NCBI GenBank assembly: GCA_946803585.1
Contig: CAMPEQ010000011.1
Span: forward strand, 744,001-808,000
Source: an uncultured Actinomycetes bacterium
GTDB taxonomy: Bacteria; Actinomycetota; Actinomycetes; S36-B12; UBA10799
Length of the DNA stretch: 64,000 bases
Direction: 5' to 3'
Shown here: in pieces, positions 25,504-34,680 of the stretch
Layout of the letters: each line of letters begins with the position of its first letter
How positions within the stretch are numbered: the stretch's first letter is position 1
The notes under the pieces: generated by a model
Told to the model about the DNA's origin: nothing
Database searches by the model: none
Seen by the model: only the letters and a program-made list of their open reading frames with translations
Program-made: the position numbers and the translations under genes

Positions 25504-27048
25504 TTACGGAGCCTCTGGAAGAGCCTGCAACTGTGCGGCAACGAGCGTCACGTCGTCCCTATCCCAGTCAGTTGCTCGATTGCGGGCGGCGGCCAGAACA
25601 TGGGCCACGACGGCTTGTGGAGTTGAGTTCCCGGACTTTCGAGCGTGGTCGATCAACGTCACGAGGCCGGCCTCTTCCAGTTGGTCGCCGTCCGCGTCAT
25701 GGCTTTCGGTGATGCCGTCAGTGCACACCACGATTAGATCGCCGTGATCGATTCCGACCGAATCGCTTCGCCAGTTCCCGCCCAAGGTTGAGAGCAAGGG
25801 TCCGGTTACACCCAACTCGAACGCCGACCCGTCGCTACCAATGATGAGCGGGGCTGGGTGCCCTGCGTTTATCCACTCGACGCTTCGGGTGTTGGGGTCC
25901 ACAATCACCAGAGCAACCGTGGCAAAGAGGGCACCGTCTTCTTTGAAGAGCTCGCACCCCCGCTCGATCGCTGTTAGCGCATTCCCGCCAGAGTTCAGCA
26001 CCTCCGTGAGCCGCAGCTTCAGCCGGATTCCGGCAAATCCAGCTGCTGGACCGTGCCCGGAGATATCGGTGACGATGACAGCGGAGCGGCCGTCGAGTAG
26101 TGGCACAACGTCCCACCAGTCTCCGGCAAGCACGCCTTCCGCCGATAGTTGCTCCCCGTAGATAGCCAGCCCGGGCGCATAGACCTGCGATGGTCTGATC
26201 AGCTCGGCCCGCATCGCGCTGATGTCTGGCGCCTCAGTTCGCAAGCTTTCATTGGCCCGGCTTGCCTCGTCGATCTGAGCGACGAGTTCGGCCCGCATGT
26301 GCTCGGCGTCGCTGGCGGCCTGGCGGAAGTCGGTCGGTCCGGATCCGACAATGGGTGACTCCCGATGGCCCTTGGTGGACACGTCCCTTAGTTGGCGCCG
26401 AAGTCGATTCAGTGGTCGAAGTACCCCTACTTGCATTCCGACTAGCGTGGAACCAAACGCGATGATTAGCGCGGCCGCCGCAAAGAGGAGGACTCCGCCC
26501 AGGAATGTGATCGACTCTTGTAGCGCCGCGAACCGCTGGCTGAGGGCGGAATCAACCGCGGAATCTAGTGCGCTGGATTGGGACCGTAGGACCTGATAGG
26601 TGAACTGGCTATCTGCCCTCCCGTAGGTCTCGCGGGCTCGCTCGAGCTTTCCATTGCGAACCTGTCGGATAACAGGCTCGGCGACGGTCGAGATCCACAG
26701 GGCCCGGGTGCTCGAAACGTCTTCGACCATTGGCTCAAGCTCTCGCCCAGCGCCTGACAGAGCTACTCGCAGATCACCGATCGCGGCCTCGGAGGCGTTT
26801 GAACCTTCGGTGTACGGCTCGAGGGAGACGGCTTGTTGAGTGCGCAAGTAGGAGCTGATACCGCGGTCCATGCTGGCGATACCGATATTCAGCCGAGCTG
26901 AGGCTTGTGCGGCGGGACTCAGTTGGTCGAGGGCAACGTTAACGGCCCGGGTAGCGACCGTGTAGCTGCCTATGGTGAAGAAACCCACGACGAGGAGCAC
27001 GATGAAGCTGGGTACCGCTAAGAGAACGACCCACTTCCGTAAGCTCAC
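25504..27048 (-). CDS. Membrane PP2C/SpoIIE-type serine phosphatase with HAMP linker (RsbU-like)
   Basis: A 514-residue protein: helix 1 (about 5-27), extracellular helical sensor (about 30-175, rich in Ser/Ala with RTQQAVSLEPY), helix 2 (about 180-203), HAMP (about 204-255), and a C-terminal SpoIIE phosphatase domain (about 300-510) with metal Asp motifs LAGDWWDVV, VIVTDISGHG, VCTDGITES and RDDVTLVAAQ. Such proteins dephosphorylate an anti-anti-sigma factor to release a stress sigma factor. I place the start at GTG 27048, since TAGCGT (27060-27055) is exactly six bases upstream; GTG 27054 directly abuts that box. No anti-sigma or STAS gene is adjacent. Confidence 0.88.
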   Translation of the reverse strand: MSLRKWVVLLAVPSFIVLLVVGFFTIGSYTVATRAVNVALDQLSPAAQASARLNIGIASMDRGISSYLRTQQAVSLEPYTEGSNASEAAIGDLRVALSGAGRELEPMVEDVSSTRALWISTVAEPVIRQVRNGKLERARETYGRADSQFTYQVLRSQSSALDSAVDSALSQRFAALQESITFLGGVLLFAAAALIIAFGSTLVGMQVGVLRPLNRLRRQLRDVSTKGHRESPIVGSGPTDFRQAASDAEHMRAELVAQIDEASRANESLRTEAPDISAMRAELIRPSQVYAPGLAIYGEQLSAEGVLAGDWWDVVPLLDGRSAVIVTDISGHGPAAGFAGIRLKLRLTEVLNSGGNALTAIERGCELFKEDGALFATVALVIVDPNTRSVEWINAGHPAPLIIGSDGSAFELGVTGPLLSTLGGNWRSDSVGIDHGDLIVVCTDGITESHDADGDQLEEAGLVTLIDHARKSGNSTPQAVVAHVLAAARNRATDWDRDDVTLVAAQLQALPEAP

Positions 27049-27107
27049 GATCACACGCTAGTGCCCAGCCACGGCTAACACCCGCCGCAGGAGGAAAATC
27101 GGTTCCC

Positions 27108-27677
27108 TTACAGGTACTTCTCTGGGTCGCGCTGCTTCTTGTTCACAATGACCTCAAAGTGCAGGTGAGGTCCGGTTGAGTTCCCAGTCGACCCGGACTT
27201 GCCGATGACTTCACCGACACCGACCTCTTGGCCAACCTTCACCTTGATCTTGGACAGATGTGCGTACATCGTCTTCATTCCGTCGGCGTGCTTGATCGTG
27301 ATGGCGTTGCCGTAGGCACCCTCGTTCCCGGCCTTGACGACCGTTCCGGTGGCGGCGGCCATCACGTCAGTACCGCTCTTGACGACGAAGTCCAGGCCAG
27401 TGTGCTTTCCACTGGACCAGTTCCCGCCGCCATCGCCAAAGTGAGCTGAGTACTTCACTTTGGCAACTGGGCTTGACAGTGGCTTTGCTGGGGCGGTTGC
27501 GGTAGCCGCCGCGACGGGGCTATCAGATGGGATGGCAGCACTCGGTTCAGCTGCACCGGCTGGCAACGCGATCATCGCCGCGACGAGTCCGGCTCCCAGG
27601 CTGGTAATTGCGGTACGCGACCCGACTCGTACTGGGTGATGCTGTTTGGAACTGCGTGTCTCGGTCTGGTTCCTCAT
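27108..27677 (-). CDS. Secreted M23 (LytM-type) peptidase
   Basis: A 189-residue exported protein with a signal peptide (to about residue 45), an Ala/Pro linker, and a C-terminal M23 zinc endopeptidase domain (about 80-189). Zinc ligands are in SGKHTGLDFV (His and Asp) and in the closing HLHFEV; the active-site His lies in MKTMYAHLS. It should cut peptide cross-links of the cell wall or act as a regulator of amidases. ATG 27677 has AAGGAG eight bases upstream; a TTG three codons earlier is less likely. The leader (about 27690-27800) may fold; see findings. Confidence 0.9.
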   Translation of the reverse strand: MRNQTETRSSKQHHPVRVGSRTAITSLGAGLVAAMIALPAGAAEPSAAIPSDSPVAAATATAPAKPLSSPVAKVKYSAHFGDGGGNWSSGKHTGLDFVVKSGTDVMAAATGTVVKAGNEGAYGNAITIKHADGMKTMYAHLSKIKVKVGQEVGVGEVIGKSGSTGNSTGPHLHFEVIVNKKQRDPEKYL

Positions 27678-27938
27678 GTTCGTCAACTCCTTGGTGGCGG
27701 CTGTCTCGTGATCGCCCCTTAGCGGCGAGACTGGCTACACCTAGGTGCTGCCCGAATTTGCGGGGCTCCCGATGCTCTAAACGGACAATTGCTCGTATAC
27801 CTGACGTGAGCCGCGTCGCACTTGCGAGAAAACGAGTGCGGACAGTAACTGTTGATCGACCCCAGGTTGGTTCCTCACCCATTCGGGTCAATCGACGAAG
27901 CCGACAGCGGATTGCCCAGCGGGTCCTAGAATGAGCAG

Positions 27939-29042
27939 GTGACTGCTCCCAGACTCCGGCCAGCGCTTGCAGCAATTCCGACCTATAAGGCCGGTAAGGG
28001 CCCGACCCGACGTGATGACGGGTTGGTGACCTACAAAGTGTCCTCAAACGAGAACCCGTATCCACCGCTACCCCGCGTTCAGCAAGTTATTACCGAGACA
28101 GCAGCGCTGGTGAATCGTTATCCGGACCCAGCATCGCAGGAGCTGGTGGCCGCAATCGCGGACTATTGCGCAGTGCCCGGCGATCATGTCGCGGTCGCGA
28201 CAGGCGCGGTCGCCTTGTGTTACCAGTTCGCTCACGCAACGGCTGGTCCCGGCGACGAAGTCGTTTTCGCTTGGCGCTCGTTCGAGGCCTATCCGATCCT
28301 CACCGCCGTGTCTGGCGCAACGGCAGTCGCCGTTCCCCTCGCGGAGGACCTTTCACATGACCTGCCGGCGATGGCCGCAGCCGTCACTGACCGCACCCGA
28401 CTGGTCTTTGTTTGCTCACCAAACAATCCGACTGGCACGGTTGTGTCTCAACAGCAGCTCGAGGAGTTCCTCGCGGCGGTACCCAAAGATGTACTCGTCA
28501 TCCTCGATGAGGCCTACATTGAGTTCAACTCCGATCCCAATGCTGCCCAAGGTCTGTCGACCTACCCGGACCACCCCAACCTCGTCGTCCTACGGACGTT
28601 CTCCAAGGCATACGGGTTGGCTGGGCTCCGTGTCGGATACGCGATTGCGCACCCACCTGTCATCGAGGCTTTGAATAAGACCGCCTTGCCATTCGGGGTT
28701 TCGGTGATCGCTCAGGCAGCAGCTACCGCATCGCTGGCCGATGATGTCGAGCTACTCGATCGAGTGAGGGCGCTCAAAGGTCAGCGTCGCGATCTCACCG
28801 ACGGTCTTCGGGCAGCTGGCTTTGAGATCCCAGAAAGCCAGGCGAACTTCGTCTGGTTCGGCCTCGGAAATCGATCTAGCAGCTTTGCGCAGGTCTGCGA
28901 AGAAGCAGGACTAGCCGTACGGGTTTTTCCTGGCGAGGGTGTCCGGGTAACGGTGGGTGAGCCGGAGGCTAACGACCGATTGATCGACATTGCCACGGTA
29001 TGGGAACAAGAGGATCCAGCGGATGAATCTGGGCTTCATTAG
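27939..29042 (+). CDS. HisC/Pat-type aminotransferase (histidinol-phosphate or aromatic amino acid)
   Basis: A 367-residue fold-type I PLP aminotransferase. Motifs: KVSSNENPYPP (substrate carboxylate loop), CSPNNPTGTV, ILDEAYIEF (PLP Asp and Tyr), and TFSKAYGLAGLRVGY with the PLP Lys; the C-terminal Arg motif is GEGVRVTVG. It matches both HisC and the actinobacterial aromatic aminotransferase Pat (last step of phenylalanine/tyrosine synthesis). Isolation from other his genes favours the Pat role. TAGAAT (27927-27932) six bases before GTG 27939 indicates a leaderless message. The diguanylate-cyclase/phosphodiesterase gene follows after five bases and is probably co-transcribed. Confidence 0.9.
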   Translation: MTAPRLRPALAAIPTYKAGKGPTRRDDGLVTYKVSSNENPYPPLPRVQQVITETAALVNRYPDPASQELVAAIADYCAVPGDHVAVATGAVALCYQFAHATAGPGDEVVFAWRSFEAYPILTAVSGATAVAVPLAEDLSHDLPAMAAAVTDRTRLVFVCSPNNPTGTVVSQQQLEEFLAAVPKDVLVILDEAYIEFNSDPNAAQGLSTYPDHPNLVVLRTFSKAYGLAGLRVGYAIAHPPVIEALNKTALPFGVSVIAQAAATASLADDVELLDRVRALKGQRRDLTDGLRAAGFEIPESQANFVWFGLGNRSSSFAQVCEEAGLAVRVFPGEGVRVTVGEPEANDRLIDIATVWEQEDPADESGLH

Positions 29043-29047
29043 GAGCC

Positions 29048-31450
29048 GTGGGGTGGCGTTCACAGCGCAGTTTCGGCCATGATCAGGCCGTGGTGACGCT
29101 TCCGTTAGCCGGGCTCCTCGTGACAGCAGGGTTTGTGCTGTTTTGCGTCCCGCTCGGGGTCTTCACTTGGTACAGCCAGCGATCGCAGCGGCTTTGGCTC
29201 GCAACTGGGGTATGGGCGCTGAGCGTATTCGGTCTGATCGTTGTGACCGCACTGATCATTGTCAACCGCGCAGACTCGGACTTCTCGGTCGAGTGGTACT
29301 CAGCCCGGTTCATGCTCTACAGCGTTTCACTGCTCAGCTTCGCGTGGGTCTTGCAGGAGATGTCGGGCCGTTGGCAGTGGCGTCTGAGCGCGGCCCTCAC
29401 TTTGCTCGTTGTCTTGCGGGCAGTCCTGTGGTTCACCACGGATCTAGTCTGGACGCACTCGCTAGACGCAGCCGGTGAGTTGGTCTACGGACCCGGCCGC
29501 CTGCTCTCGATAATGGTCGGTCTCCTGGCCCTAGTCCTTGCCATCCGGGCAGTCAGCAAACCGTGGCCCACTCCGCAAACCAGAGTGGTAGCGGCCGTCG
29601 TCCTGATTCCCACGGTCGTTGTCACTACCGCGTTGGGCGCGCTTCCTTCTGGAGTGTCGGACTACACCTCGGCGTTCCTCAATGCCATCCCGATCGTTGT
29701 TGTCCAGGCCTATTTGCTCTATCGGTACTCGGTTGACGCCCGCAGGGGGAGAGAACTGCAGCGCCGCGAGGGCCTACTCGCGGAGTTCGGAACGCGCGCG
29801 TTGGAAGTGGGCGGTGGTCCACCAGCTCAAGACGCAGTAGACCTACTGGTGAAGGCAATTGGCGCTGACCGCTGTGAGTACGCCGAGGTCGTCACCGACT
29901 CCTTAGTGCCGGTTGCCACGGCCGGACTTGAGCGCGACGAGGTGGTGGACACCCGGTTCGGCGCCCCCATCCAAGTTGATGGCCGCACAGTGGGACAACT
30001 CCTCGTCTGGGGAGAACTCGGTGCTGATGACCAGATCTACATTCAGAGTGTGGCCTTTGTGCTCAGTGCCGCAACGAGCCGTAGCGCAATGGAAGCGGAG
30101 GCGCGCGAGCGAGCCCTCCATCATCCGCTCACCGGACTGCCTAACTGGTTACTGCTCAAGGACCGGCTGAATCAGCTGATCGTTCGGCGCCAGCATCGCT
30201 CGGTCGCGATGTTGTGTATTGACGTCGTCGACATGAAATCGATCAATGACGAGTTCGGTCACAATGTTGGCGACGAGGTACTGCGGACGATCGCTCACCG
30301 ACTACGTGCGGCGACTGACAGCCGCGCCACTGTGGCCCATATTGGCGCCGACGAGTTCGCAGTCGCCCAGATCGTTGATGACCGAGCCCAAAGCGCAATT
30401 CTGAGTTCACGTATCTCCGCGATCGGCCATGAGCCCCTCCAATTTGGGGGACGATCCGTTCGGTTTAGCGTGCGGGTCGGTGTCGCGCTTGCAAAGGATG
30501 CTCCACCTGACGCAGACCGGTTCATTCGAGATGCGGAGATGGCGCTAACCCAGGCAAAAAAGGCTGCGGCTCCGTTGGTTAGCTACGACGAGCGGGCCCG
30601 CGCTGAGGTCGTCGCCGCGCGAAGGTTGGCGCAGGGACTTCGAGACGCGATTCGCAACGACGAGTTCTTTGTGGAGTACCAGCCGATTGTCGAGATTGCG
30701 ACCGGGCGAGTAGTCGGCGTCGAGGCCCTTGCCAGGTGGCGAACGAGCGATGGCGAACTCATCCCCCCTGGGGACTTCATCCCGGTCGCAGAACAGCAGG
30801 GCATGATCATGGTGATTACCCGCCGGGTCTTTACCCAAGCTATGAGCCAGCTCGCTCACTGGGATGAGCAGCGGGTTGGGATGCGCAAGATGAGGCTCTC
30901 GCTCAATCTCACTCCTAGGGTCGTGGGTGCTCCGGATTTGATCCCGTGGCTCAAGGAGCTAATGAGCGAGAACCAGATCGCTCCCGATCGGATCACCCTT
31001 GAGCTAACCGAGTCCGCCCTGGTAACCGCACCGGACACGATCGTCGACAAAGTCACCCAGCTCCATGACTTTGGTATCAAGATTTCTCTGGACGACTTCG
31101 GGACTGGCTATTCCACACTCAATCGACTCATGAAGCTCCCCGTCTCCGAGCTGAAGATTGATAGGTCGTTCACCCAAAGCGATGAAGACACCCATCGAGC
31201 GATCGTTCCCGGGATCATTCGCCTGGCTAGGGACTCTGGGCTAGGCGTAGTTGCTGAAGGCATCGAGACTCCCGAGCAATGGGCAGCTATGAAGTCTGAC
31301 GGCGTGGACTTGGGCCAGGGCTATCTCTTCTCACGGCCGGTTGGCGCGGACTTGATCCCCGACGTTGTTCGAGCCTCAGAGGACCTCGCGGGTCACAACA
31401 GCGGCGGGTCTCACAGTGCGAGTGGATTGGATTCGCGCGGAGGCGACTAG
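29048..31450 (+). CDS. 7-TM GGDEF-EAL protein; probable c-di-GMP phosphodiesterase
   Basis: An 800-residue protein with seven N-terminal membrane helices (about 15-235), a short GAF-like region, a GGDEF domain (about 355-515) and an EAL domain (about 530-785). The cyclase signature is IGADEF rather than GGDEF, so synthesis is probably weak or lost. The EAL residues are all present: VEALARWR, SLNLTPR, ELTESAL, LDDFGTGYST, LKIDRSF and AEGIET, so c-di-GMP hydrolysis is likely, with the GGDEF half perhaps sensing GTP. AGGAG sits very close to GTG 29048. Its stop codon overlaps the stop of the opposite MFS gene in the four bases CTAG. Confidence 0.9.
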   Translation: MGWRSQRSFGHDQAVVTLPLAGLLVTAGFVLFCVPLGVFTWYSQRSQRLWLATGVWALSVFGLIVVTALIIVNRADSDFSVEWYSARFMLYSVSLLSFAWVLQEMSGRWQWRLSAALTLLVVLRAVLWFTTDLVWTHSLDAAGELVYGPGRLLSIMVGLLALVLAIRAVSKPWPTPQTRVVAAVVLIPTVVVTTALGALPSGVSDYTSAFLNAIPIVVVQAYLLYRYSVDARRGRELQRREGLLAEFGTRALEVGGGPPAQDAVDLLVKAIGADRCEYAEVVTDSLVPVATAGLERDEVVDTRFGAPIQVDGRTVGQLLVWGELGADDQIYIQSVAFVLSAATSRSAMEAEARERALHHPLTGLPNWLLLKDRLNQLIVRRQHRSVAMLCIDVVDMKSINDEFGHNVGDEVLRTIAHRLRAATDSRATVAHIGADEFAVAQIVDDRAQSAILSSRISAIGHEPLQFGGRSVRFSVRVGVALAKDAPPDADRFIRDAEMALTQAKKAAAPLVSYDERARAEVVAARRLAQGLRDAIRNDEFFVEYQPIVEIATGRVVGVEALARWRTSDGELIPPGDFIPVAEQQGMIMVITRRVFTQAMSQLAHWDEQRVGMRKMRLSLNLTPRVVGAPDLIPWLKELMSENQIAPDRITLELTESALVTAPDTIVDKVTQLHDFGIKISLDDFGTGYSTLNRLMKLPVSELKIDRSFTQSDEDTHRAIVPGIIRLARDSGLGVVAEGIETPEQWAAMKSDGVDLGQGYLFSRPVGADLIPDVVRASEDLAGHNSGGSHSASGLDSRGGD

Positions 31451-32892
31451 CTCGCTTTGCCGTCGTCGCGCCGGAAGGTGACGAGGGCTAACAATCCACC
31501 GAATAGGCACACGCCGGCCGCGATGTACATCGACGTTCGATACCCCGACAGCAGCGCCTCACCGGTGCCGAGCGAATCAGCTTGAGACGCGGCAAGACCA
31601 CCGGCGAGCGGGATGAGGATGATGGCGATCAGTCCAGCGATTCGCGCGACTGCGTTGTTGATCCCGGAAGCAGCGCCGGATTCGTTCGGTCCGACATCCG
31701 ACAGTGCAGTGGCGGTGACGGGTGCGACGACGAGCACTAGCCCGATCGCAAAGACGACGAACCCGGGGAATACCGATAGCCAGTAGGATTGCCCCGGCCG
31801 GATACTCCCAAGAATGACCATTCCGGCGGCCATAATGATCGGCCCAATCGTCAACATTGGCCGAGCTCCGATCTTGGCCAGTAGGCCGCCGGCCTTGGAC
31901 GAGAATGCGGCTAGCACGATTGTGACCGGAACCCCGGCAGCACCAGCAGCAACCGCCGAGTAGCCAATTCCCTGCTGTAAGGCAATCGTGATGAGGAAGA
32001 AGGCCACACTCAAGCTGCCGTATACGACAAGGGTCACGATGTTGGCGACGCTAAATGTGCGCAGTGTGAATAGCTGGAGATTGATCATTGGCGGTGGTTT
32101 GCGGGTCCTTCCGCGGTGCCGCTCAACGAACCCCAACGCGATCAGTAAAGCGAGCCCGCCGCACATCATGATTGCGATGGCAATCGGGGAAAGGCGCTCA
32201 ACTTCGATGAGCGGGCCGAGTAGTAGCCCGAGTCCGAGTACGGCGAGCATGCCACCAATGATGTCGACTTGGGATAAGATCGGTTGGGATGTGCGCGTGC
32301 CCGGAATGCTCGGCACAGCGGTCCTAGCGATAACGATCGCCGCGACGACTATCGGCAGGTTGATGAGGAACACCCACCGCCAACCGGCCGGGCTGGTGTC
32401 GACAAGTAGTCCACCGATGAACGGTCCGACGGCCGTGAATACCCCAGCGAGACCGGACCAGGCTCCGATCGCCCTCGCGCGATCCCTCCCGCTGAAGGTC
32501 GAGTTCAGTAGTGCCAGCGATGTCGGCACCATCAGCGCAGCTGCGACTCCCTGAATCATTCGAGCGATGATGAGGATCTCGGCCGTCGGCGCTAAGCCGC
32601 ACAGCGCGGATGCAGCGCCAAATGCGGCCACGCCGACGAGGAAGATCCGCCGTTTTCCCAGTAGGTCCCCGAGCGCGCCGCCAACGAGGACTAAGGCGCC
32701 GAGAGTGAGTAGATACCCATTCGTTACCCATTGCAGGGTGGGCAGACCTCCGCCTAGATCTGCTTCGATTCGTGGTGATGCAACAGCGACCACGGAGCTG
32801 TCCAGAAACGCCAGTCCCGAGCCGAGGATCGTTGCCGTCAAAGTCAGACGTGCACGTCGAGATCCCCAGGTCAGGCTCTGAGCTTCTGTCAC
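31447..32892 (-). CDS. MFS drug efflux transporter, DHA2 (14-TM, EmrB/QacA type)
   Basis: A 481-residue proton-driven exporter with 14 hydrophobic helices. Motifs: FLDSSVVAVASPRIEADLG in helix 1, WVTNGYLLTLGALVLVGGALGDLLGKRRIF (helix 2, motif A), RMIQGVAAALMVPTSLAL, and AVGPFIGGLLVD (motif C of antiporters). GTG 32892 overlaps the stop of the upstream DinB-fold gene by four bases (GTGA), so the two are translated as a pair. A longer N-terminal reading within that gene is Arg-rich and has no family match; I reject it. The substrate is unknown. Confidence 0.92.
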   Translation of the reverse strand: MTEAQSLTWGSRRARLTLTATILGSGLAFLDSSVVAVASPRIEADLGGGLPTLQWVTNGYLLTLGALVLVGGALGDLLGKRRIFLVGVAAFGAASALCGLAPTAEILIIARMIQGVAAALMVPTSLALLNSTFSGRDRARAIGAWSGLAGVFTAVGPFIGGLLVDTSPAGWRWVFLINLPIVVAAIVIARTAVPSIPGTRTSQPILSQVDIIGGMLAVLGLGLLLGPLIEVERLSPIAIAIMMCGGLALLIALGFVERHRGRTRKPPPMINLQLFTLRTFSVANIVTLVVYGSLSVAFFLITIALQQGIGYSAVAAGAAGVPVTIVLAAFSSKAGGLLAKIGARPMLTIGPIIMAAGMVILGSIRPGQSYWLSVFPGFVVFAIGLVLVVAPVTATALSDVGPNESGAASGINNAVARIAGLIAIILIPLAGGLAASQADSLGTGEALLSGYRTSMYIAAGVCLFGGLLALVTFRRDDGKAS

Positions 32893-33770
32893 GGAGTAAT
32901 AGCCAACGCCGCAACGAGGCGTTGGGCAAGCTCGAGGTCTCCCTCGCGAGCGGCGGTGTCGAGGTCGGCTGCTGTGTCCGGGGCGAGTCGGCCCGCCGCG
33001 CCCGCCGCGTAGGTCGGCCAATCCAGCACGATGCTCAGGGTCGGTGCTTCCTCGAGGGTTGAGCGGAACTCTGCCCGACCCTGGGGGTTGATACCGACGA
33101 TGCGCTCGAAGCTGACTCCGGGCCCGCTGACAGTGAGGTCCAAGGTCGAGCCAGTCGCGGCACCGAGTCGTTTACCCCAGACGAACGGCAAGGTTGCAAT
33201 GAACTGTCCAGCGCAAACCCATGCCGCATCGCTACCGAGGCCACCGGTGCGTCCGATCGCTGTCCGAATATCTTGCTCATGAACCCACGTGTCCAGAATC
33301 CTGGTGCGGATCATTTGGTCCCGAGGCAGTTGCATCCCGAGTGCTCCGGTGATGACTTCGGCAGGATCGTCGGGGGTTTGTGCGAGGTCGTCGTGACGCC
33401 AAGCCGTCATCTCGATGAGCTCCGCGACGACTACTTCTTGGTCCTTGCTCCGGTACCAATCCACCGCACGTTCGGTGAGCTTGCCAAAGTCGGTGGTGAT
33501 GTGTGGCAATGCCGCCCAGTCCGGCTCATGGTCGGGTAGCGGCGCACCATGCATCTCTGACTCCAGGGCAAGCACATGGGCGACGACGTCGCCGACCGTC
33601 CAGCCGGGGCACGGACTCTCGGCTGCCCACTGCTGCGGTGTCAGCTCTTGCGCGAGATCTCGGATCGTGTCGAGCTGTTCGAGCCAGATCGACACGAGTT
33701 GATTGACAGGTGCGTGCGCGAAGGGCATCGGATAGGTGGGGCCGACCGGTGTCGAGGGCGGGGTTGTCAT
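32889..33770 (-). CDS. Maleylpyruvate isomerase/DinB-fold family protein (mycothiol-associated)
   Basis: A 293-residue protein with an N-terminal four-helix metal-binding DinB-like domain: ESPCPGWTVGDVVAHVLALE (first His), an EMTAWRHDDL segment and TWVHEQDIRTAIG, followed by a smaller C-terminal domain (about 190-270) like the MDMPI C-terminal domain. Such proteins use or handle mycothiol in actinomycetes, as thiol S-transferases or isomerases; a mycothiol S-transferase role in detoxication would fit the coupled efflux pump. TAGGCT lies six bases before the ATG, indicating a leaderless transcript. The exact reaction is not known. Confidence 0.86.
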   Translation of the reverse strand: MTTPPSTPVGPTYPMPFAHAPVNQLVSIWLEQLDTIRDLAQELTPQQWAAESPCPGWTVGDVVAHVLALESEMHGAPLPDHEPDWAALPHITTDFGKLTERAVDWYRSKDQEVVVAELIEMTAWRHDDLAQTPDDPAEVITGALGMQLPRDQMIRTRILDTWVHEQDIRTAIGRTGGLGSDAAWVCAGQFIATLPFVWGKRLGAATGSTLDLTVSGPGVSFERIVGINPQGRAEFRSTLEEAPTLSIVLDWPTYAAGAAGRLAPDTAADLDTAAREGDLELAQRLVAALAITP

Positions 33771-33842
33771 TGCGTGAGCCTATCGGTGACTGCGTTGCCC
33801 CGTGGTCAGCCGAGTGGGCCGGCAGGCGGTAGCTTCGTGGTT

Positions 33843-34628
33843 ATGACATCCGTGGCGCTGGTACAGCTGAAGGTCGATGAGACCGAGTCGGTTCCCGACC
33901 GGATCGATCGAGCGCTGGCTATCACCGAACAGGCAGCGGGCCGAGCAGACATCGTGCTGCTCCCGGAGCTGTGGCCAACCGGCGCCTTCGATCTGGAGCT
34001 AGGGGTTGCCAACGCTGCCCCGATTGACGGTGAGCTGGTCACCCGCCTGAGCCAGGTGGCGGCGGCAACTGGCACATGGATCCACGGTGGTTCGTTCGTG
34101 GAGATCGCCGATGATGGCCGCTACTTCAACACCTCGGTGGTGTTCAACGCCAACGGAGAGCTAGTCGCCACCTACCGCAAGATCCACTTGTTTGGTTTCG
34201 ACTCCGGCGAGGCCAGGATCTTGAGTGCCGGAGAAGACATCGTGATTGTCGATACGCCACTAGGGGCGACGGCCTTAGCAACCTGTTACGACCTGCGCTT
34301 CCCTGAGCTCTTTCGGGCATTTGTCGATGGTGGCGCGACTGCGGTCCTACTCACCTCCGGATGGCCGGACCGGCGGATCAGCCGGTGGTTGACGTTGACT
34401 GCCGCCCGCGCCTGCGAGGACCAACTGTGGGTAGTCGCGTGCAATGAGACAGGTTGGCATGGGCAGCACCAACTCGGTGGACGCTCGATTATCTGTGATC
34501 CTTGGGGCGATGCCCTAGTCGTGGGCGATCCAGCGAGCGAGGATGTGCTTTACGTCGATATCGATCCGGCGGAACCTGAGAAGGTCCGCGCGGGCTTCCC
34601 GGTGCTGCGAGACAGGCGCTTGCGCTAA
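33843..34628 (+). CDS. Nitrilase-superfamily carbon-nitrogen hydrolase (omega-amidase-like)
   Basis: A 261-residue amidase with the full catalytic triad: Glu in LLPELWPTG, Lys in YRKIHLFGFDS and Cys in ATCYDLRFPELFR. The length and the RFPELFR segment suit the Nit2/YafV-like branch, which hydrolyses alpha-keto-glutaramate and similar amides. ATG 33843 is chosen because TAGCTT lies seven bases upstream (leaderless) and the residues from there match family N-termini. The open frame upstream is antisense to the DinB-fold gene and is rejected as part of this CDS. A second nitrilase of another subgroup lies at 49606-50448. Confidence 0.9.
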   Translation: MTSVALVQLKVDETESVPDRIDRALAITEQAAGRADIVLLPELWPTGAFDLELGVANAAPIDGELVTRLSQVAAATGTWIHGGSFVEIADDGRYFNTSVVFNANGELVATYRKIHLFGFDSGEARILSAGEDIVIVDTPLGATALATCYDLRFPELFRAFVDGGATAVLLTSGWPDRRISRWLTLTAARACEDQLWVVACNETGWHGQHQLGGRSIICDPWGDALVVGDPASEDVLYVDIDPAEPEKVRAGFPVLRDRRLR

Positions 34629-34680
34629 CTCGCTCGGGCTGTCTCGCTCGCCGTCACTGCTTGCCGAGGGCTCGGTCGCG

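Noticed and set aside
27690-27800. c-di-AMP (ydaO) riboswitch before the M23 peptidase
   Set aside because: Expected conserved blocks of the riboswitch are not visible; kept only as a low-interest structural note.
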